Source: Paenibacillus radicis (ex Xue et al. 2023) (lineage in GTDB: Bacteria > Bacillota > Bacilli > Paenibacillales > NBRC-103111). From it: a stretch of 64,000 nt of DNA. The DNA lies in contig NZ_JANQBD010000007.1 of NCBI RefSeq assembly GCF_024722015.1, positions 124,001 to 188,000 on the forward strand. The letters run 5' to 3'. The position numbers and the translations under genes were made by a program. Under the pieces are notes generated by a model that was not told where the DNA came from, did not search any database, and saw only the letters and a program-made list of their open reading frames with translations. Each line of letters begins with the position of its first letter. Position 1 is the stretch's first letter. Positions 26,827 to 36,541 of this stretch are shown piece by piece.

Positions 26827-28379
26827 CCTTTCTTGAAATCAGTTGGCGAGACACCAGTTCGATTGCGGAACAACACGGAAAAGTAACGGTAGCTTGGTAT
26901 TCCTACCTGCTCTGCGACCTCATAAACCTTCATTGAAGTTGTTTGCAGAAGGCTTATCGCTTTAGCTATCCTCAGACGAGTAATGTATTCGTTAAACGAT
27001 TCCCCTACTTCCTCACGAAACAACCGGCTTAGATAGAAGGAGCTCAGCCCAACTTCCTCGGAAATCAATGTCAAAGTTATCGGCTCCGCCAACCGCTGGG
27101 CAATCATCTGTTTGGCCATCACAACCTCCTTGCGGCATCTGCTCTTCGCTCCATCAGCCGTCTCCAGCTCACGGATCATGCTTGCCGTCAATTCAGCCAG
27201 AGTTCTTGACACAGCGATCCTTTGCAGCACCTTGTCATAAGTCCCATGCTCGCTTCCTTTAGTCTTAAATAGTTCTTTGGATGATTCCAGTAGCCATTGC
27301 TTCAGTTCCTCGGGATCAGGACGATATCCATTGGCCCAATCGGTGAACCCGGTCCTCACAAAATGAATAAGCTCATCTCTGCCGCAGGCTGCAGCTTCGC
27401 GAATTTGGGCCAGCAGCATGTTCTTTATCTGCTCGCTCATTGGAGCATTGGCTCCGCTTCCCTCCAACGTATCGTTATACAAAATTTCAGTACTATCATA
27501 GAAAAATGCTGCCGAAGGCAGCCGGACACGGTTTATTTCCGGCAATAAACTCGAGGGTTCCTGTATCGCCTCACTAATTACTGCAAACAAGCGCACCGCT
27601 TCGCTTACAAAGGATAATCGGTGATCCAATTCGTCTTGTAAACTTGCAAGTATGCTTTTAACTTGTTCATGCAGGAGAGGAGCTTGCTCGTGAATAGGTG
27701 AATGACACAATAACAAATAATCCGTATTTCCTAAAGGAAGCCAGCGATAAAAAGTACGTGTAGCGGTCTCCCACTCACTTAATGCAAGCTGCAGCTCATG
27801 ATGCACATACATCTCGTTCTCTGCTCTTACATTGAGATGAATACGAATAAAACGCAGCGGAAATTCAAGCTTCCAGGTTTTAAATAGAGGACCCAATATA
27901 TCGGGTACCATAGCTCCTGCTCCAGGCTGAGAAAGCAGCATAGACAGCTGCCAGCGCTGCTTATCCAATTCGCTTCGACGATGGTTTCTGTCACGGTCGA
28001 TCGCCTGCCTGGCTCTATCCAGTGCTTGCTCCAGCTCACTGTCCAACAGTGAAATTTTAATGAGATACTCCAAAGCTCCAAGCTTTATTGCATCCCTCGC
28101 GTATTCGAAATCGCTATGACAAGTAAGCAGAATAACCTGGGTTTGCGGAAATTCACTCTTAATGATCCTAAACAGTTCCATTCCATCCATTATGGGCATC
28201 GTTATGTCTGTAATGACCACATCAGGAGATAGCTTGCGGCACAGCTCCAATGCTTCCGCCCCGTTCTCCGCCTCTCCAACGAGCTCAGCCGAACAAGCAG
28301 ACCACGGAAATAAACGCAGTTCCTCCCTCAGAGGCAGTTCATCGTCAACAACCAACACGGTCAAAGGATTCATTTTCAT
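26823..28379 (-). CDS. YesN-type response regulator with AraC output domain
   Basis: About 518 residues. The receiver domain starts LTVLVVDDELPLRE and carries the phosphoacceptor Asp in DVVITDITMP, with Lys in LEYLIKISLL. A variable middle region (about 150-410) follows, and the C-terminal 100 residues hold the paired AraC HTH (LISEEVGLSSFYLSRLFREEVG and VAEQVGIPSYRYFSVLFRNRTG). The start is chosen at 28379 (MKMNPL) after a GGGGG; longer in-frame starts up to 28463 exist but lack an SD. It is translationally coupled to the kinase and likely activates the sugar ABC operon. Confidence 0.9.
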   Translation of the reverse strand: MKMNPLTVLVVDDELPLREELRLFPWSACSAELVGEAENGAEALELCRKLSPDVVITDITMPIMDGMELFRIIKSEFPQTQVILLTCHSDFEYARDAIKLGALEYLIKISLLDSELEQALDRARQAIDRDRNHRRSELDKQRWQLSMLLSQPGAGAMVPDILGPLFKTWKLEFPLRFIRIHLNVRAENEMYVHHELQLALSEWETATRTFYRWLPLGNTDYLLLCHSPIHEQAPLLHEQVKSILASLQDELDHRLSFVSEAVRLFAVISEAIQEPSSLLPEINRVRLPSAAFFYDSTEILYNDTLEGSGANAPMSEQIKNMLLAQIREAAACGRDELIHFVRTGFTDWANGYRPDPEELKQWLLESSKELFKTKGSEHGTYDKVLQRIAVSRTLAELTASMIRELETADGAKSRCRKEVVMAKQMIAQRLAEPITLTLISEEVGLSSFYLSRLFREEVGESFNEYITRLRIAKAISLLQTTSMKVYEVAEQVGIPSYRYFSVLFRNRTGVSPTDFKKG

Positions 28380-28618
28380 TTTTTCAGCCCCCAAGGATAG
28401 AGTAACCGTTTTCATTATTTGTTCAATTATCATACCATAGGCATTTAATGGGCACCTATACATAAAACATGTTAAAAAGTACGAAAATTGACTAATAAAT
28501 TTGACTATAGCTTGATTTCTATAAAAAGGAATTGATAAGATAACGGGGAATATTAGTTATGTCGAAATAGGAATAACTATGGAGAAACAGTTATTATAAG
28601 TGGAGAGGATCAACAAAG

Positions 28619-29497
28619 ATGAATTTGTCGGGGCGGATGTATGCGAATATTTTTGTTCAACTGCTGGCTGTTATATTTCTGACTCTTTATGTATATTTCA
28701 CACGCCATTTATACCCGGTCAACTACGTGTGGTTTATACTAGCTCTATCATTAGGAGTATTCGGTTATCTCCGTATAATCAATGAAGCTTTGATCGCTTG
28801 TCTGGTAGTAGTTCTCCTATACGGGTGCTACACATTGTACTTGCTTTACATGGGCAAAACTCATTACCAAATCGGATGGAATGATATCGTCTGGCTAATC
28901 ATCTTTCCTTTCTACGCGCTTGTGGGTGGAATTAGCAGGAATGATGTCCGCTCAAAATCAAATGCGATGAGAACTACCGGGGCCAACCATGCTGAAGGCG
29001 AATTTGATGAGCAGCACCCCTTTGACGGAACCATTGAATTGGATACGATGATGGGCTTTGCAGACTCCACCAGGTTTATGGGAAAGCTGCAAGAAGAAGT
29101 ATTTCGCGGGTTGCGCGCTAAGCGCCCGTTAACTTTAATGCTTATTGAAGTTCAATACTTTCAAGAGTTTAAAAATGAATACGGCCATGAGCAATCACAG
29201 ATGCTGGTGCACAGAATTGCTGAGCTGATCCGTGATGTCATGCGCGATGTAGATTGTAAAGGATATTTGGGCGATGGCCTGTTCGGAGTTATCTTAACCG
29301 GATCCGAGCAGATGAATATAAGCATCTCCATTGAATGGATGGATGATAAATTTAATTCCTTACTGTTGTCCAGACCTCGGCGCGAAGGAACAGTCAGGGC
29401 CAGACTGCGCTATGGGCGATCCGTTTGTCCGCAGGACGGTATGAACTTTCAAGAGATTTACGATAAGGCCAAGCTTGATTTAATAATAAGTGTTTAG
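28619..29497 (+). CDS. YdaK-like membrane protein with degenerate GGDEF domain, predicted c-di-GMP receptor
   Basis: 292 residues. Four hydrophobic helices (about 10-27, 34-50, 57-78 and 88-104) precede a GGDEF-fold domain (about 140-290). The catalytic motif is GDGLF at 218-222 instead of GGDEF, so no cyclase activity is expected. The inhibitory-site RxxD is intact as R209 and D212, at exactly the usual distance from the motif. This is the pattern of B. subtilis YdaK, which binds c-di-GMP and controls an exopolysaccharide synthase. The BcsB-like gene follows after 64 bases, but no synthase gene does. GGAGAGG lies ten bases before ATG. Confidence 0.82.
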   Translation: MNLSGRMYANIFVQLLAVIFLTLYVYFTRHLYPVNYVWFILALSLGVFGYLRIINEALIACLVVVLLYGCYTLYLLYMGKTHYQIGWNDIVWLIIFPFYALVGGISRNDVRSKSNAMRTTGANHAEGEFDEQHPFDGTIELDTMMGFADSTRFMGKLQEEVFRGLRAKRPLTLMLIEVQYFQEFKNEYGHEQSQMLVHRIAELIRDVMRDVDCKGYLGDGLFGVILTGSEQMNISISIEWMDDKFNSLLLSRPRREGTVRARLRYGRSVCPQDGMNFQEIYDKAKLDLIISV

Positions 29498-29561
29498 TGT
29501 TACATTACAGCGGCCTGGACCGTACCCATTTCGTAAAAAGTTATAAGGAAGGGACTTATAA

Positions 29562-31733
29562 ATGAAGCTAAAGCTGCTAGCACGCTTATGTATTCTTATG
29601 GCTTGTTTGATGCTCGCCACTCCTATTCATGCCATTAGTGTGTATGGACAAGCACAGGCCACCCCGGAAAACTTCCCCCTATTTGCTGACGATCGAGTCA
29701 TAAGAGGAGAGAATGCCCGGGACGAATCCTATTTTGAAATTGGCAAAGGGCGTGCCGCTGCCGCGGGCTCCTACTTGGATTTATATTATGGCCATTCACC
29801 AACGCTTCTTCCTAAAGCTTCCTCCTTAACCGTATTGATTGATGATCTTCCAATCGGCAGTGTTACCCTCGATGAGTCTAATAAAGAACAAACGCTTTGG
29901 CGGGTTGATTTTTCCAAGCTGGGACTTAAATCGGGCTTTCACAAAGTAACTTTACAGACGCACATGGAAATAGCAAACAATGTTTGTGTGGATCCTCAAA
30001 ATACAGCAAATTGGATGGTTATCCTTAAAAACAGCAGAGTCAACCTGAATTTAATTCCAAGCTATGATAAAGCAGACCTGACTACATACCCAAGTCCTTT
30101 CTTGGAAAAGGGGAGCACGAACCCGCTGCAGTCCATTATTGCAGTACCTGATAATATAGATCAGAACGAGTTCACATCAGTCGCCCAGCTAGCGCAGTAT
30201 TTCTCCTCCCTAGCATCGGATAAGCGGATTAAGTTTCCTGTATATTCCGAATCAGAGCTTACAGACACGCTTTTACGCGATAATAATGTGATCTGGTTTG
30301 GACGATCGGACCACTGGAAGGAACGCGGGCAAGCTGCAATAGAAGCATTGCGCAAGCTCACAGGCTCTCCGGCTAACCAATGGCAAGGGGTAATCGGTGT
30401 AGCGCCTTCTCCTTGGAATTCCGCAAATACGCAGCTGACAGTTACAGGAAATGCCGAGGAACTATCCAATGCTGCGACCATCTTAACAGACGAAACCTTA
30501 TTTTCTCAACTACAAGGCAATGTTTCTGTCATTCCAGCAAAGGTGAGCAAAAAAGAAGCTCCTGCTGATTGGAAGATTGGAAATCCTTACACCGTAACCT
30601 TGGAGAAGATGGGTTATACCAATATTACGATAGAAGGAACAGAGCAAGGAAATGTACGGATCAATTATCCCATTCCAGGTAATTGGGACATAGATAACGG
30701 AGCCGGACTTAAGCTGCTGTTCAAACATTCCAGATCCATTGATTTGAAACAATCCGTTGTATCGGTGAAACTCAATGGCATTCCTGTTGAAAGTCAACGT
30801 CTGACCGAAACTACAGCTGATTCAGGGCTGCTTGAGTTGGTATTGGAGCCAAGTGTAATCGGCTCTCGCAGGACACTCGAAATTGACGTAATGTTTCAAT
30901 TTATAAATGCCAAAGGTAATAGTAACGATGCGCAAAATCAGAACGTTAAAGATTACTGCTCCAGTACTAGCAACCTTGGAAACTGGGCAGTAATTGATAA
31001 GAACTCTACTTTGACTTATATCCCAGCTCAGAGGCAAACCCCGAGACTGGAATCACTCCCTTACCCATTTGTTGTAAATGGGCACTGGGATCAAACAGCT
31101 CTGCTGCTGCCGGAGCAAGCAGGAACGACCGAATTAAGCATGGCCTTGACGCTGGCTGGAATGATTGGAAGAAACGCACAAATAAATAATAATCAATTAG
31201 TGTTGATTAAAACTTCAACACCCGGTCTAAAAGAACTTCTTAAAGACCTTAACATTATTTACTTGGGTACATCCAAAAGCTTGCCTGACTTTATGAATGG
31301 CTTTTCTGGCAGCCAGGTTCAATTTAAGGATGATCAAATCCTTTCTCATGAGAGTGATGTCCAATTATTGAGTGAGCTGCAAAACAACTCAGCGGTTATT
31401 CAAATAACACAATCACCGCTTAATCCGAACAACAGCTTATTGATTATGTCTGCTGCATCTGCTGAGCGTGGAGCATCCATTACCACTGCTCTTACAAGCC
31501 CAGTCGAAAGCAACAAAATAACCGGTAAATTTGTAATAATCGATAGTCAAAATAAAGTGCATGCATTTCCAGTCAAAGAAGAACCTCTTCCCCCTAAGTC
31601 TCAAAATCCAAACACGGGAATCTTCTTCAATAACAGTGGCGGCAGCTTTAATCCCTATGTATTTCCCATCACTTTTCTGCTTATAGTGGTTCTCACCATT
31701 AGTTTATTATGGCTGAATCGTAAACGCCGCTAA
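29562..31733 (+). CDS. BcsB/YdaN-like exopolysaccharide synthase accessory protein
   Basis: 723 residues. A signal peptide (about 1-25) and one C-terminal membrane helix (about 698-718, ending in a basic tail) frame a large extracellular region. Two copies of the BcsB motif are visible: CVDPQNTANWMVI with S near 140-155 and CSSTSNLGNWAVI with S near 465-480. This is the repeated carbohydrate-binding plus flavodoxin-like layout of BcsB. In cellulose-type synthases BcsB guides the nascent glycan and activates the BcsA glycosyltransferase. Here no BcsA/YdaM is present. It ends in a strong bidirectional terminator. Confidence 0.85.
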   Translation: MKLKLLARLCILMACLMLATPIHAISVYGQAQATPENFPLFADDRVIRGENARDESYFEIGKGRAAAAGSYLDLYYGHSPTLLPKASSLTVLIDDLPIGSVTLDESNKEQTLWRVDFSKLGLKSGFHKVTLQTHMEIANNVCVDPQNTANWMVILKNSRVNLNLIPSYDKADLTTYPSPFLEKGSTNPLQSIIAVPDNIDQNEFTSVAQLAQYFSSLASDKRIKFPVYSESELTDTLLRDNNVIWFGRSDHWKERGQAAIEALRKLTGSPANQWQGVIGVAPSPWNSANTQLTVTGNAEELSNAATILTDETLFSQLQGNVSVIPAKVSKKEAPADWKIGNPYTVTLEKMGYTNITIEGTEQGNVRINYPIPGNWDIDNGAGLKLLFKHSRSIDLKQSVVSVKLNGIPVESQRLTETTADSGLLELVLEPSVIGSRRTLEIDVMFQFINAKGNSNDAQNQNVKDYCSSTSNLGNWAVIDKNSTLTYIPAQRQTPRLESLPYPFVVNGHWDQTALLLPEQAGTTELSMALTLAGMIGRNAQINNNQLVLIKTSTPGLKELLKDLNIIYLGTSKSLPDFMNGFSGSQVQFKDDQILSHESDVQLLSELQNNSAVIQITQSPLNPNNSLLIMSAASAERGASITTALTSPVESNKITGKFVIIDSQNKVHAFPVKEEPLPPKSQNPNTGIFFNNSGGSFNPYVFPITFLLIVVLTISLLWLNRKRR

Positions 31734-31768
31734 TAGCTGGAATTCATCAAGTTAGAATCCATCCCAAA

Positions 31769-31827
31769 AAAACGCCATTTTCAATTCTAAACTGCAACAT
31801 GCAGTCTATGATTGAGAATGGCGTTTT
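31769..31827. terminator. Bidirectional terminator between the BcsB-like and aldo/keto reductase genes
   Basis: AAAACGCCATTTTCAAT (31769-31785) pairs with ATTGAGAATGGCGTTTT (31811-31827) with one mismatch, and ACTGCA/TGCAGT forms an inner stem. T-rich ends occur on both strands, so it can serve both convergent genes. Confidence 0.85.
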
Positions 31828-31887
31828 GTATCAAGAATGAGCGTTCAGCAGCTTATAACCTTTCGTTTTACTCCAATACGAATAGGG

Positions 31888-32823
31888 TTAAACAAGCTGT
31901 ACATTTTCCAACCATTGCACCTCTTCAGGGCTCAGCTTAATTTGAGAGCCTTCCAGGCAGGACTCCTGCTCTGCTTTGTTTTGGGCACCAATTAAGGCAG
32001 CGCTAGGGAATGACTGATTCAAAACATAAGCAAGCGCGATCTGAATAGGGCTGACTCCCTTCTTCTTGGCAAGCTCTTCAGCGCGGCGCAAACGCTCCCA
32101 GTTAGCGTCACTGTAATAGACACGAACCATTTCTGCGTTCTCCAGCTTATCCGGGGCAAAGTTGCCGGTGAAAAAGCCGCCTGCTTGTGATGACCATGAA
32201 AGCAGCGGCAATTGAGTTTTCTCATGCCATGCGCAGGTTTCTGTATCAGCAGATATGCAGCCTGCCCATCTTGCCTCATTTGGTTTCGCCAAGCTTAAGT
32301 TAGGGCTGCTGAAAGAGAAGCCGGTTAACCCATTCGCTGCTGCATAGTCATTAGCTTCCTGCAATCTTGTATGTGACCAATTGGAAGCTCCAATTGCAAT
32401 AATGCGGCCAGCGCGGATATGTTCATTCAGCGCATCTATAATGACACTTACCGGAATATTGACGTCATCGCGGTGCAGGGCATACAAATCCACATAATCG
32501 GTTTGTAGCCTACCTAAACTTGTTGCAAGATCGCTTGCGATAGCTGTTGGATTAACACGCGGTCCGGTTGCATCGTGATGCGCACCTTTGGTCAAGATGA
32601 CAACATCCTTGCGATTGCCCCGCTCCTGCATCCATCTTCCGATTGTCTCTTCACTCTGGCCTCCGCGGTAATTAAAGGCAGTATCAATGGTATTTCCACC
32701 CATTGCAAAAAATTGATCCAATACCGTACATACTTTGTCATAAACCTCATGTGTAAAGAAGTCTGAGCCTTGAATAAGACAGCTTACCGTTTTTTCCAAG
32801 CCTTGTACACGAATTGTATTCAT
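31888..32823 (-). CDS. Aldo/keto reductase
   Basis: 311 residues of the AKR superfamily (TIM barrel, NADPH-dependent carbonyl reduction). The tetrad is recognisable: Asp in DTAFNYRGG, Tyr in the same segment, Lys in VILTKGAHH and His in LYALHRDD. The Tyr lies in a slightly altered context. It follows the Gfo/Idh/MocA gene by 64 bases; the two probably act in one sugar or polyol pathway under the divergent AraC regulator. Confidence 0.87.
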   Translation of the reverse strand: MNTIRVQGLEKTVSCLIQGSDFFTHEVYDKVCTVLDQFFAMGGNTIDTAFNYRGGQSEETIGRWMQERGNRKDVVILTKGAHHDATGPRVNPTAIASDLATSLGRLQTDYVDLYALHRDDVNIPVSVIIDALNEHIRAGRIIAIGASNWSHTRLQEANDYAAANGLTGFSFSSPNLSLAKPNEARWAGCISADTETCAWHEKTQLPLLSWSSQAGGFFTGNFAPDKLENAEMVRVYYSDANWERLRRAEELAKKKGVSPIQIALAYVLNQSFPSAALIGAQNKAEQESCLEGSQIKLSPEEVQWLENVQLV

Positions 32824-32887
32824 TGTTTCAACACTCCTTTAAGTTGGGTTGGTATAATAGCGAGCATTCTATATGCTCAAAGGATTC

Positions 32888-33889
32888 TTAGATTTCTACA
32901 CGTTTGCGTTCTTTAGCGGATTTGAGGCAAGCATCAATTACCTTCATATTAAGAATTGCATCGGACCCGTCAAATAACTGTGGAGCACCTTCCAGAATGC
33001 TGCGTCCAAAATTATCCGCCTGAAGAGAGTATTGATTAATATATGGCACCTTTACTTCCCTGCGCTCACCTTTCACAGTTACAAAGAAATGATCTTCCTC
33101 ATTCAATCGGGATACATACGCGCATGGCAATTCAATACGCCCTTCTGTGCCAAGAACCTCAAGTATATTGCGGCCCGCGGCCCACATACCGCAGTCGAAA
33201 GTCAGCGCTACACCACCTGGAAATTCCAGCAGACCAGAAGCCATCATGTCGACATTATCATGTTCCGGTGAGAAAAAGGCGTGTACAGTAGCAGCTTCCG
33301 GCTCTTGTTCAAGCAGAAACCGTGCTGCGCTGATCGGATATACACCAACATCATAGAGCGAGCCTCCACCCATGGACTCGTTAAATCTGACATTGCCATG
33401 ATTTTGTGAGCTGTTAAATGTAAATGCTCCGTGAATTCCGCGAATCTGGCCTATTTCGCCAGACTTAATAATTTCTTTAATCATGGCATATCTGGGATGA
33501 TGCCGGTGCATGAAGGCCTCTGCAAGCTTAACACCCGCCTTCTCACAAGCTGCTTTCATCTCTTCAGCTTCCGCAGCGTTTAAGCCAATCGGTTTTTCAC
33601 ATAGCACATGCTTGCCAGCTTCCGCTGCTTTAATTGTCCATTCTTTATGTAAGTGATTAGGCAAAGGGATATAAATGGCATCAATACTGTCATCGCTTAA
33701 CAGCGCTTCATAGCTTCCATAAGCAACCGGGATGTCTAATTCTTGTGCCGTCTGGATCGCTTTGCTCTCATCTCGGCTCGCAATAGCCGCAACCTCGCCT
33801 GTCTCCGACTGCTTGGTACCCGGGATTACCGCACGTTTCGCGATTCCTGCGCAGCCAAGGATCCCCCAGCGTATCTTCCGTTGTTCCAT
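32888..33889 (-). CDS. Gfo/Idh/MocA-family oxidoreductase
   Basis: 333 residues. The N-terminal Rossmann domain has GILGCAGIAKRAVIPG, and CEKPIGLNAAEA is the diagnostic EKP motif (Lys in the active site). The C-terminal domain carries the substrate pocket, with GGGSLYDVGVYPIS as the typical motif. Members oxidise or reduce sugars, inositols and glycosides with NAD(P). It diverges from the AraC gene across a 135-base promoter region and leads the two-gene operon with the aldo/keto reductase. Confidence 0.9.
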   Translation of the reverse strand: MEQRKIRWGILGCAGIAKRAVIPGTKQSETGEVAAIASRDESKAIQTAQELDIPVAYGSYEALLSDDSIDAIYIPLPNHLHKEWTIKAAEAGKHVLCEKPIGLNAAEAEEMKAACEKAGVKLAEAFMHRHHPRYAMIKEIIKSGEIGQIRGIHGAFTFNSSQNHGNVRFNESMGGGSLYDVGVYPISAARFLLEQEPEAATVHAFFSPEHDNVDMMASGLLEFPGGVALTFDCGMWAAGRNILEVLGTEGRIELPCAYVSRLNEEDHFFVTVKGERREVKVPYINQYSLQADNFGRSILEGAPQLFDGSDAILNMKVIDACLKSAKERKRVEI

Positions 33890-34024
33890 TACAACTCCAA
33901 CTCCTTATGAAATATATTAAGTAAGACTATATTGCTATTATAGAAAACAATATTTAATATGAATATAGAAGCTTTTTGCGCAAGGATATAACAATATTGT
34001 CATCATTATACGGAGGAGGTTCTT

Positions 34025-34870
34025 TTGATCATGCAGCGCCAGCGCACACTCCCGACCTTGGCAGATCATGCCTTTTTTTGCTTGCCGGAATCCGTTGGCT
34101 GGTATCAGGATGCTCCCTGGCATTCAGTGGACCGTCAGGAAAATGCTTTGAACAACTTCAGCCTTCATATGGTTGTAAAAGGCAAAGGCTTTTTAGTCGC
34201 AGAGAATCAAACCTACAGCCTGCAAGCTGGAGATGCCTTTTTATACTTCCCACTGCAAAAGCAGCGTTATTATTCCAGTCAGGATGATCCCTGGGAGGTT
34301 CGGTGGATGCATTTTTACGGCTCAAAGCTGAAGGATTATTTGCTGGAGAGAGGGCTTCACCGTTCCCATTTGTGGACCGTTCGTCAGTGGAAGCCATTGG
34401 TGCAAGCCTATCATGAGCTGTTGCTGGAAGCGGAGGAGAACACGTTCTACAGGCTGACACGACTCTCGACGCTTACCTATTCTGTCATTGCCGAGTTCGT
34501 CAATCAAGCTGAGCCATTGTCTACCAATAAAAATGAAGAAACCTTCAATCGAATTCTGCATTTGCTTCCACAAATCCAGCAGGATGCTTGCAAGCCTTTT
34601 GAATTGGAGTATTGGGCGGGGAAAGCGGAAGTCAGCACCTATTATTTTTGCAAACTCTTTCGTAAAGTAACTCAAATGTCTCCCATGACCTTTGTCACCC
34701 TATGCAGGCTGCAATTAGCCAAACAATGGCTTCTGGAGAAGCGGGAGCTTACGATCCGACAGATTGCACTGGATTCCGGCTACCCTAGTACAAGCTATTT
34801 TAACAAGAGGTTTCTGGAGCAGGAAGGCATGACACCTTCCGACTACAGGGATTTATACTGGAAAAATTAA
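34025..34870 (+). CDS. AraC-family transcriptional regulator with cupin sensor
   Basis: 281 residues. An N-terminal AraC-type cupin (about 20-150, with LQAGDAFLYFP) senses a ligand. The C-terminal domain holds two HTH motifs (YWAGKAEVSTYYFCKLFRKVT and IALDSGYPSTSYFNKRFLEQEG). The start is a TTG five bases after AGGAGG or the ATG two codons later; both fit. It diverges from the Gfo/AKR operon and probably activates it. Its last 18 bases overlap the end of the convergent diguanylate cyclase gene. Confidence 0.9.
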   Translation: MIMQRQRTLPTLADHAFFCLPESVGWYQDAPWHSVDRQENALNNFSLHMVVKGKGFLVAENQTYSLQAGDAFLYFPLQKQRYYSSQDDPWEVRWMHFYGSKLKDYLLERGLHRSHLWTVRQWKPLVQAYHELLLEAEENTFYRLTRLSTLTYSVIAEFVNQAEPLSTNKNEETFNRILHLLPQIQQDACKPFELEYWAGKAEVSTYYFCKLFRKVTQMSPMTFVTLCRLQLAKQWLLEKRELTIRQIALDSGYPSTSYFNKRFLEQEGMTPSDYRDLYWKN

Positions 34871-36433
34871 CGTATGATCCTTGGCCACCCGGTTTCTTCC
34901 CTCCTGTTTGGCCAGGTAAAGAGCTTTGTCCGCCGTACAAATGAGCTGCTCGGACTGAACACCTGAGTGAGGAATAATGGAACTGACCCCAAGACTAACT
35001 GTGACCCAGCCGCAGGATACAGAGCCGCTGTGTGGAATATGCAGCTGTTCAACGCGGGCACGAATTTCTTCCGCCAGCTTTTCTGCTTCCTCCAAAGTGG
35101 TTGAAGGTAACACTACGGCAAATTCTTCTCCACCATAACGTGCAACCAAATCATTTATTCGAATTGTGCTTTGGATGGTCTTTGCCACCTGCTTCAGACA
35201 TTGGTCTCCCCCAAGATGGCCATATGTATCGTTATAGCTTTTAAAGCAATCGATATCGATCATAATGAGCGATATCGGCTGTGAGCTGCGATCTGCAAAC
35301 TCCCAGCAAGCTGACAAGCTTTCATCCATGGACCTGCGGTTCGGGATTTGGGTCAAACCATCCAAAAGCGTTAATTGGTGGAGCATTTCGTTCGCTCTCA
35401 AGAGCCGCTCCTCCGACTGTTTCTTTAATGTGATATCAGTTGCCATAAACATAAACCCGAGGATATGATCATAGTTTTCCTTCACCGGACTGATGATTAA
35501 GTCAACCTTAATGGCATTTCCATTTTTAAGCACATAGGTCCACTCACGCTCTGTTGTTTGTCCATTTCTGGCTGCTGCAATAAGTACTTCAAAAGCATTT
35601 GCCTCCTGTTGCATACTCATGTTCCGTTTTTCCACGTGCTCTTGAAGGTCGTCTGCCAGATGGAACAGGGCCGGCGTATGCTTACCAATCAGTTCTTCAG
35701 CCTGGTATCCAAGCATCCGTTCGGCACCACTATTAAATATCGTAATTCGCCCCTGCACATCCGTAACTACAATCGCCATTTCAGTAGCCGAGTGTAAGAT
35801 GGCTTCATGTAAAATATGCAATTGACGGTAGCGTGCTTCACTCTGCTCCACCTGCTGCACAAGCTGATTGGCCTTCCATAAATAGCGAATTAAATAAGCC
35901 GTGAACAGACCTCCAACAACGATTAATGCTATAAAAAAAGGCGCTATTTGCACTACACGATCATTCCCCAGAAGGAATACCATGCTGCCGCAAATAACGA
36001 TAACGCATAAGGAAATGGACAAATACCACTTTTTCCAGTAATCTTGAACATATTGTGAGATCAGTCCACTCCCGATGCCCATTATTAGAACCGTTGTTGT
36101 TGCAGTCATGGATGATACATTTACGCCTCCAAACAATGAAATTCTGCCTGCTGCAATGAGTATTCCTGATATTAATGAAGCGTAAAAGCCTCCAAAATGT
36201 GCTGCTGCAATAATGGCAATTTGCCTGAAATCCAGAAAAGTGTTTGAATCGATGGGGACGCTGAAAAACATTAACAAAATACCGAATAAACCATGCGCAG
36301 CCCCCACCGTCAGCTTATATTTGGACAGGACCCGGTTCGATTCACTGTGTTTTAAAAAACGGTCTGAGAAAAATAAAAACGCTGTAACTAACGCTAAATT
36401 TGCAATAAGATTAACAAATAATCCCCACAGCAT
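34853..36433 (-). CDS. Membrane PAS-GGDEF diguanylate cyclase with 5TM-LYT sensor
   Basis: 526 residues. Five to six N-terminal helices (about 1-185) match the 5TMR-LYT sensor type, followed by a PAS domain (about 205-320) and an intact GGDEF domain (about 355-525). The active motif is RYGGEEFAV and the I-site RxxD is in RINDLVARYGG, so it should make c-di-GMP with product inhibition. The start is ATG 36433, preceded by AGGAGAAGAGGTGG; a start at 36469 is less likely. It converges on the AraC gene with an 18-base overlap and no terminator visible between. Confidence 0.88.
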   Translation of the reverse strand: MLWGLFVNLIANLALVTAFLFFSDRFLKHSESNRVLSKYKLTVGAAHGLFGILLMFFSVPIDSNTFLDFRQIAIIAAAHFGGFYASLISGILIAAGRISLFGGVNVSSMTATTTVLIMGIGSGLISQYVQDYWKKWYLSISLCVIVICGSMVFLLGNDRVVQIAPFFIALIVVGGLFTAYLIRYLWKANQLVQQVEQSEARYRQLHILHEAILHSATEMAIVVTDVQGRITIFNSGAERMLGYQAEELIGKHTPALFHLADDLQEHVEKRNMSMQQEANAFEVLIAAARNGQTTEREWTYVLKNGNAIKVDLIISPVKENYDHILGFMFMATDITLKKQSEERLLRANEMLHQLTLLDGLTQIPNRRSMDESLSACWEFADRSSQPISLIMIDIDCFKSYNDTYGHLGGDQCLKQVAKTIQSTIRINDLVARYGGEEFAVVLPSTTLEEAEKLAEEIRARVEQLHIPHSGSVSCGWVTVSLGVSSIIPHSGVQSEQLICTADKALYLAKQEGRNRVAKDHTLIFPV

Positions 36434-36541
36434 AGAACCACCTCTTCTCCTGTATATAAGCTTCATCATAGCAAAAACTTATTAGAAAAGTTTTAGACAA
36501 AGATCTTAACAATGTTAAATAAAACCATATAAGGAGTATGT

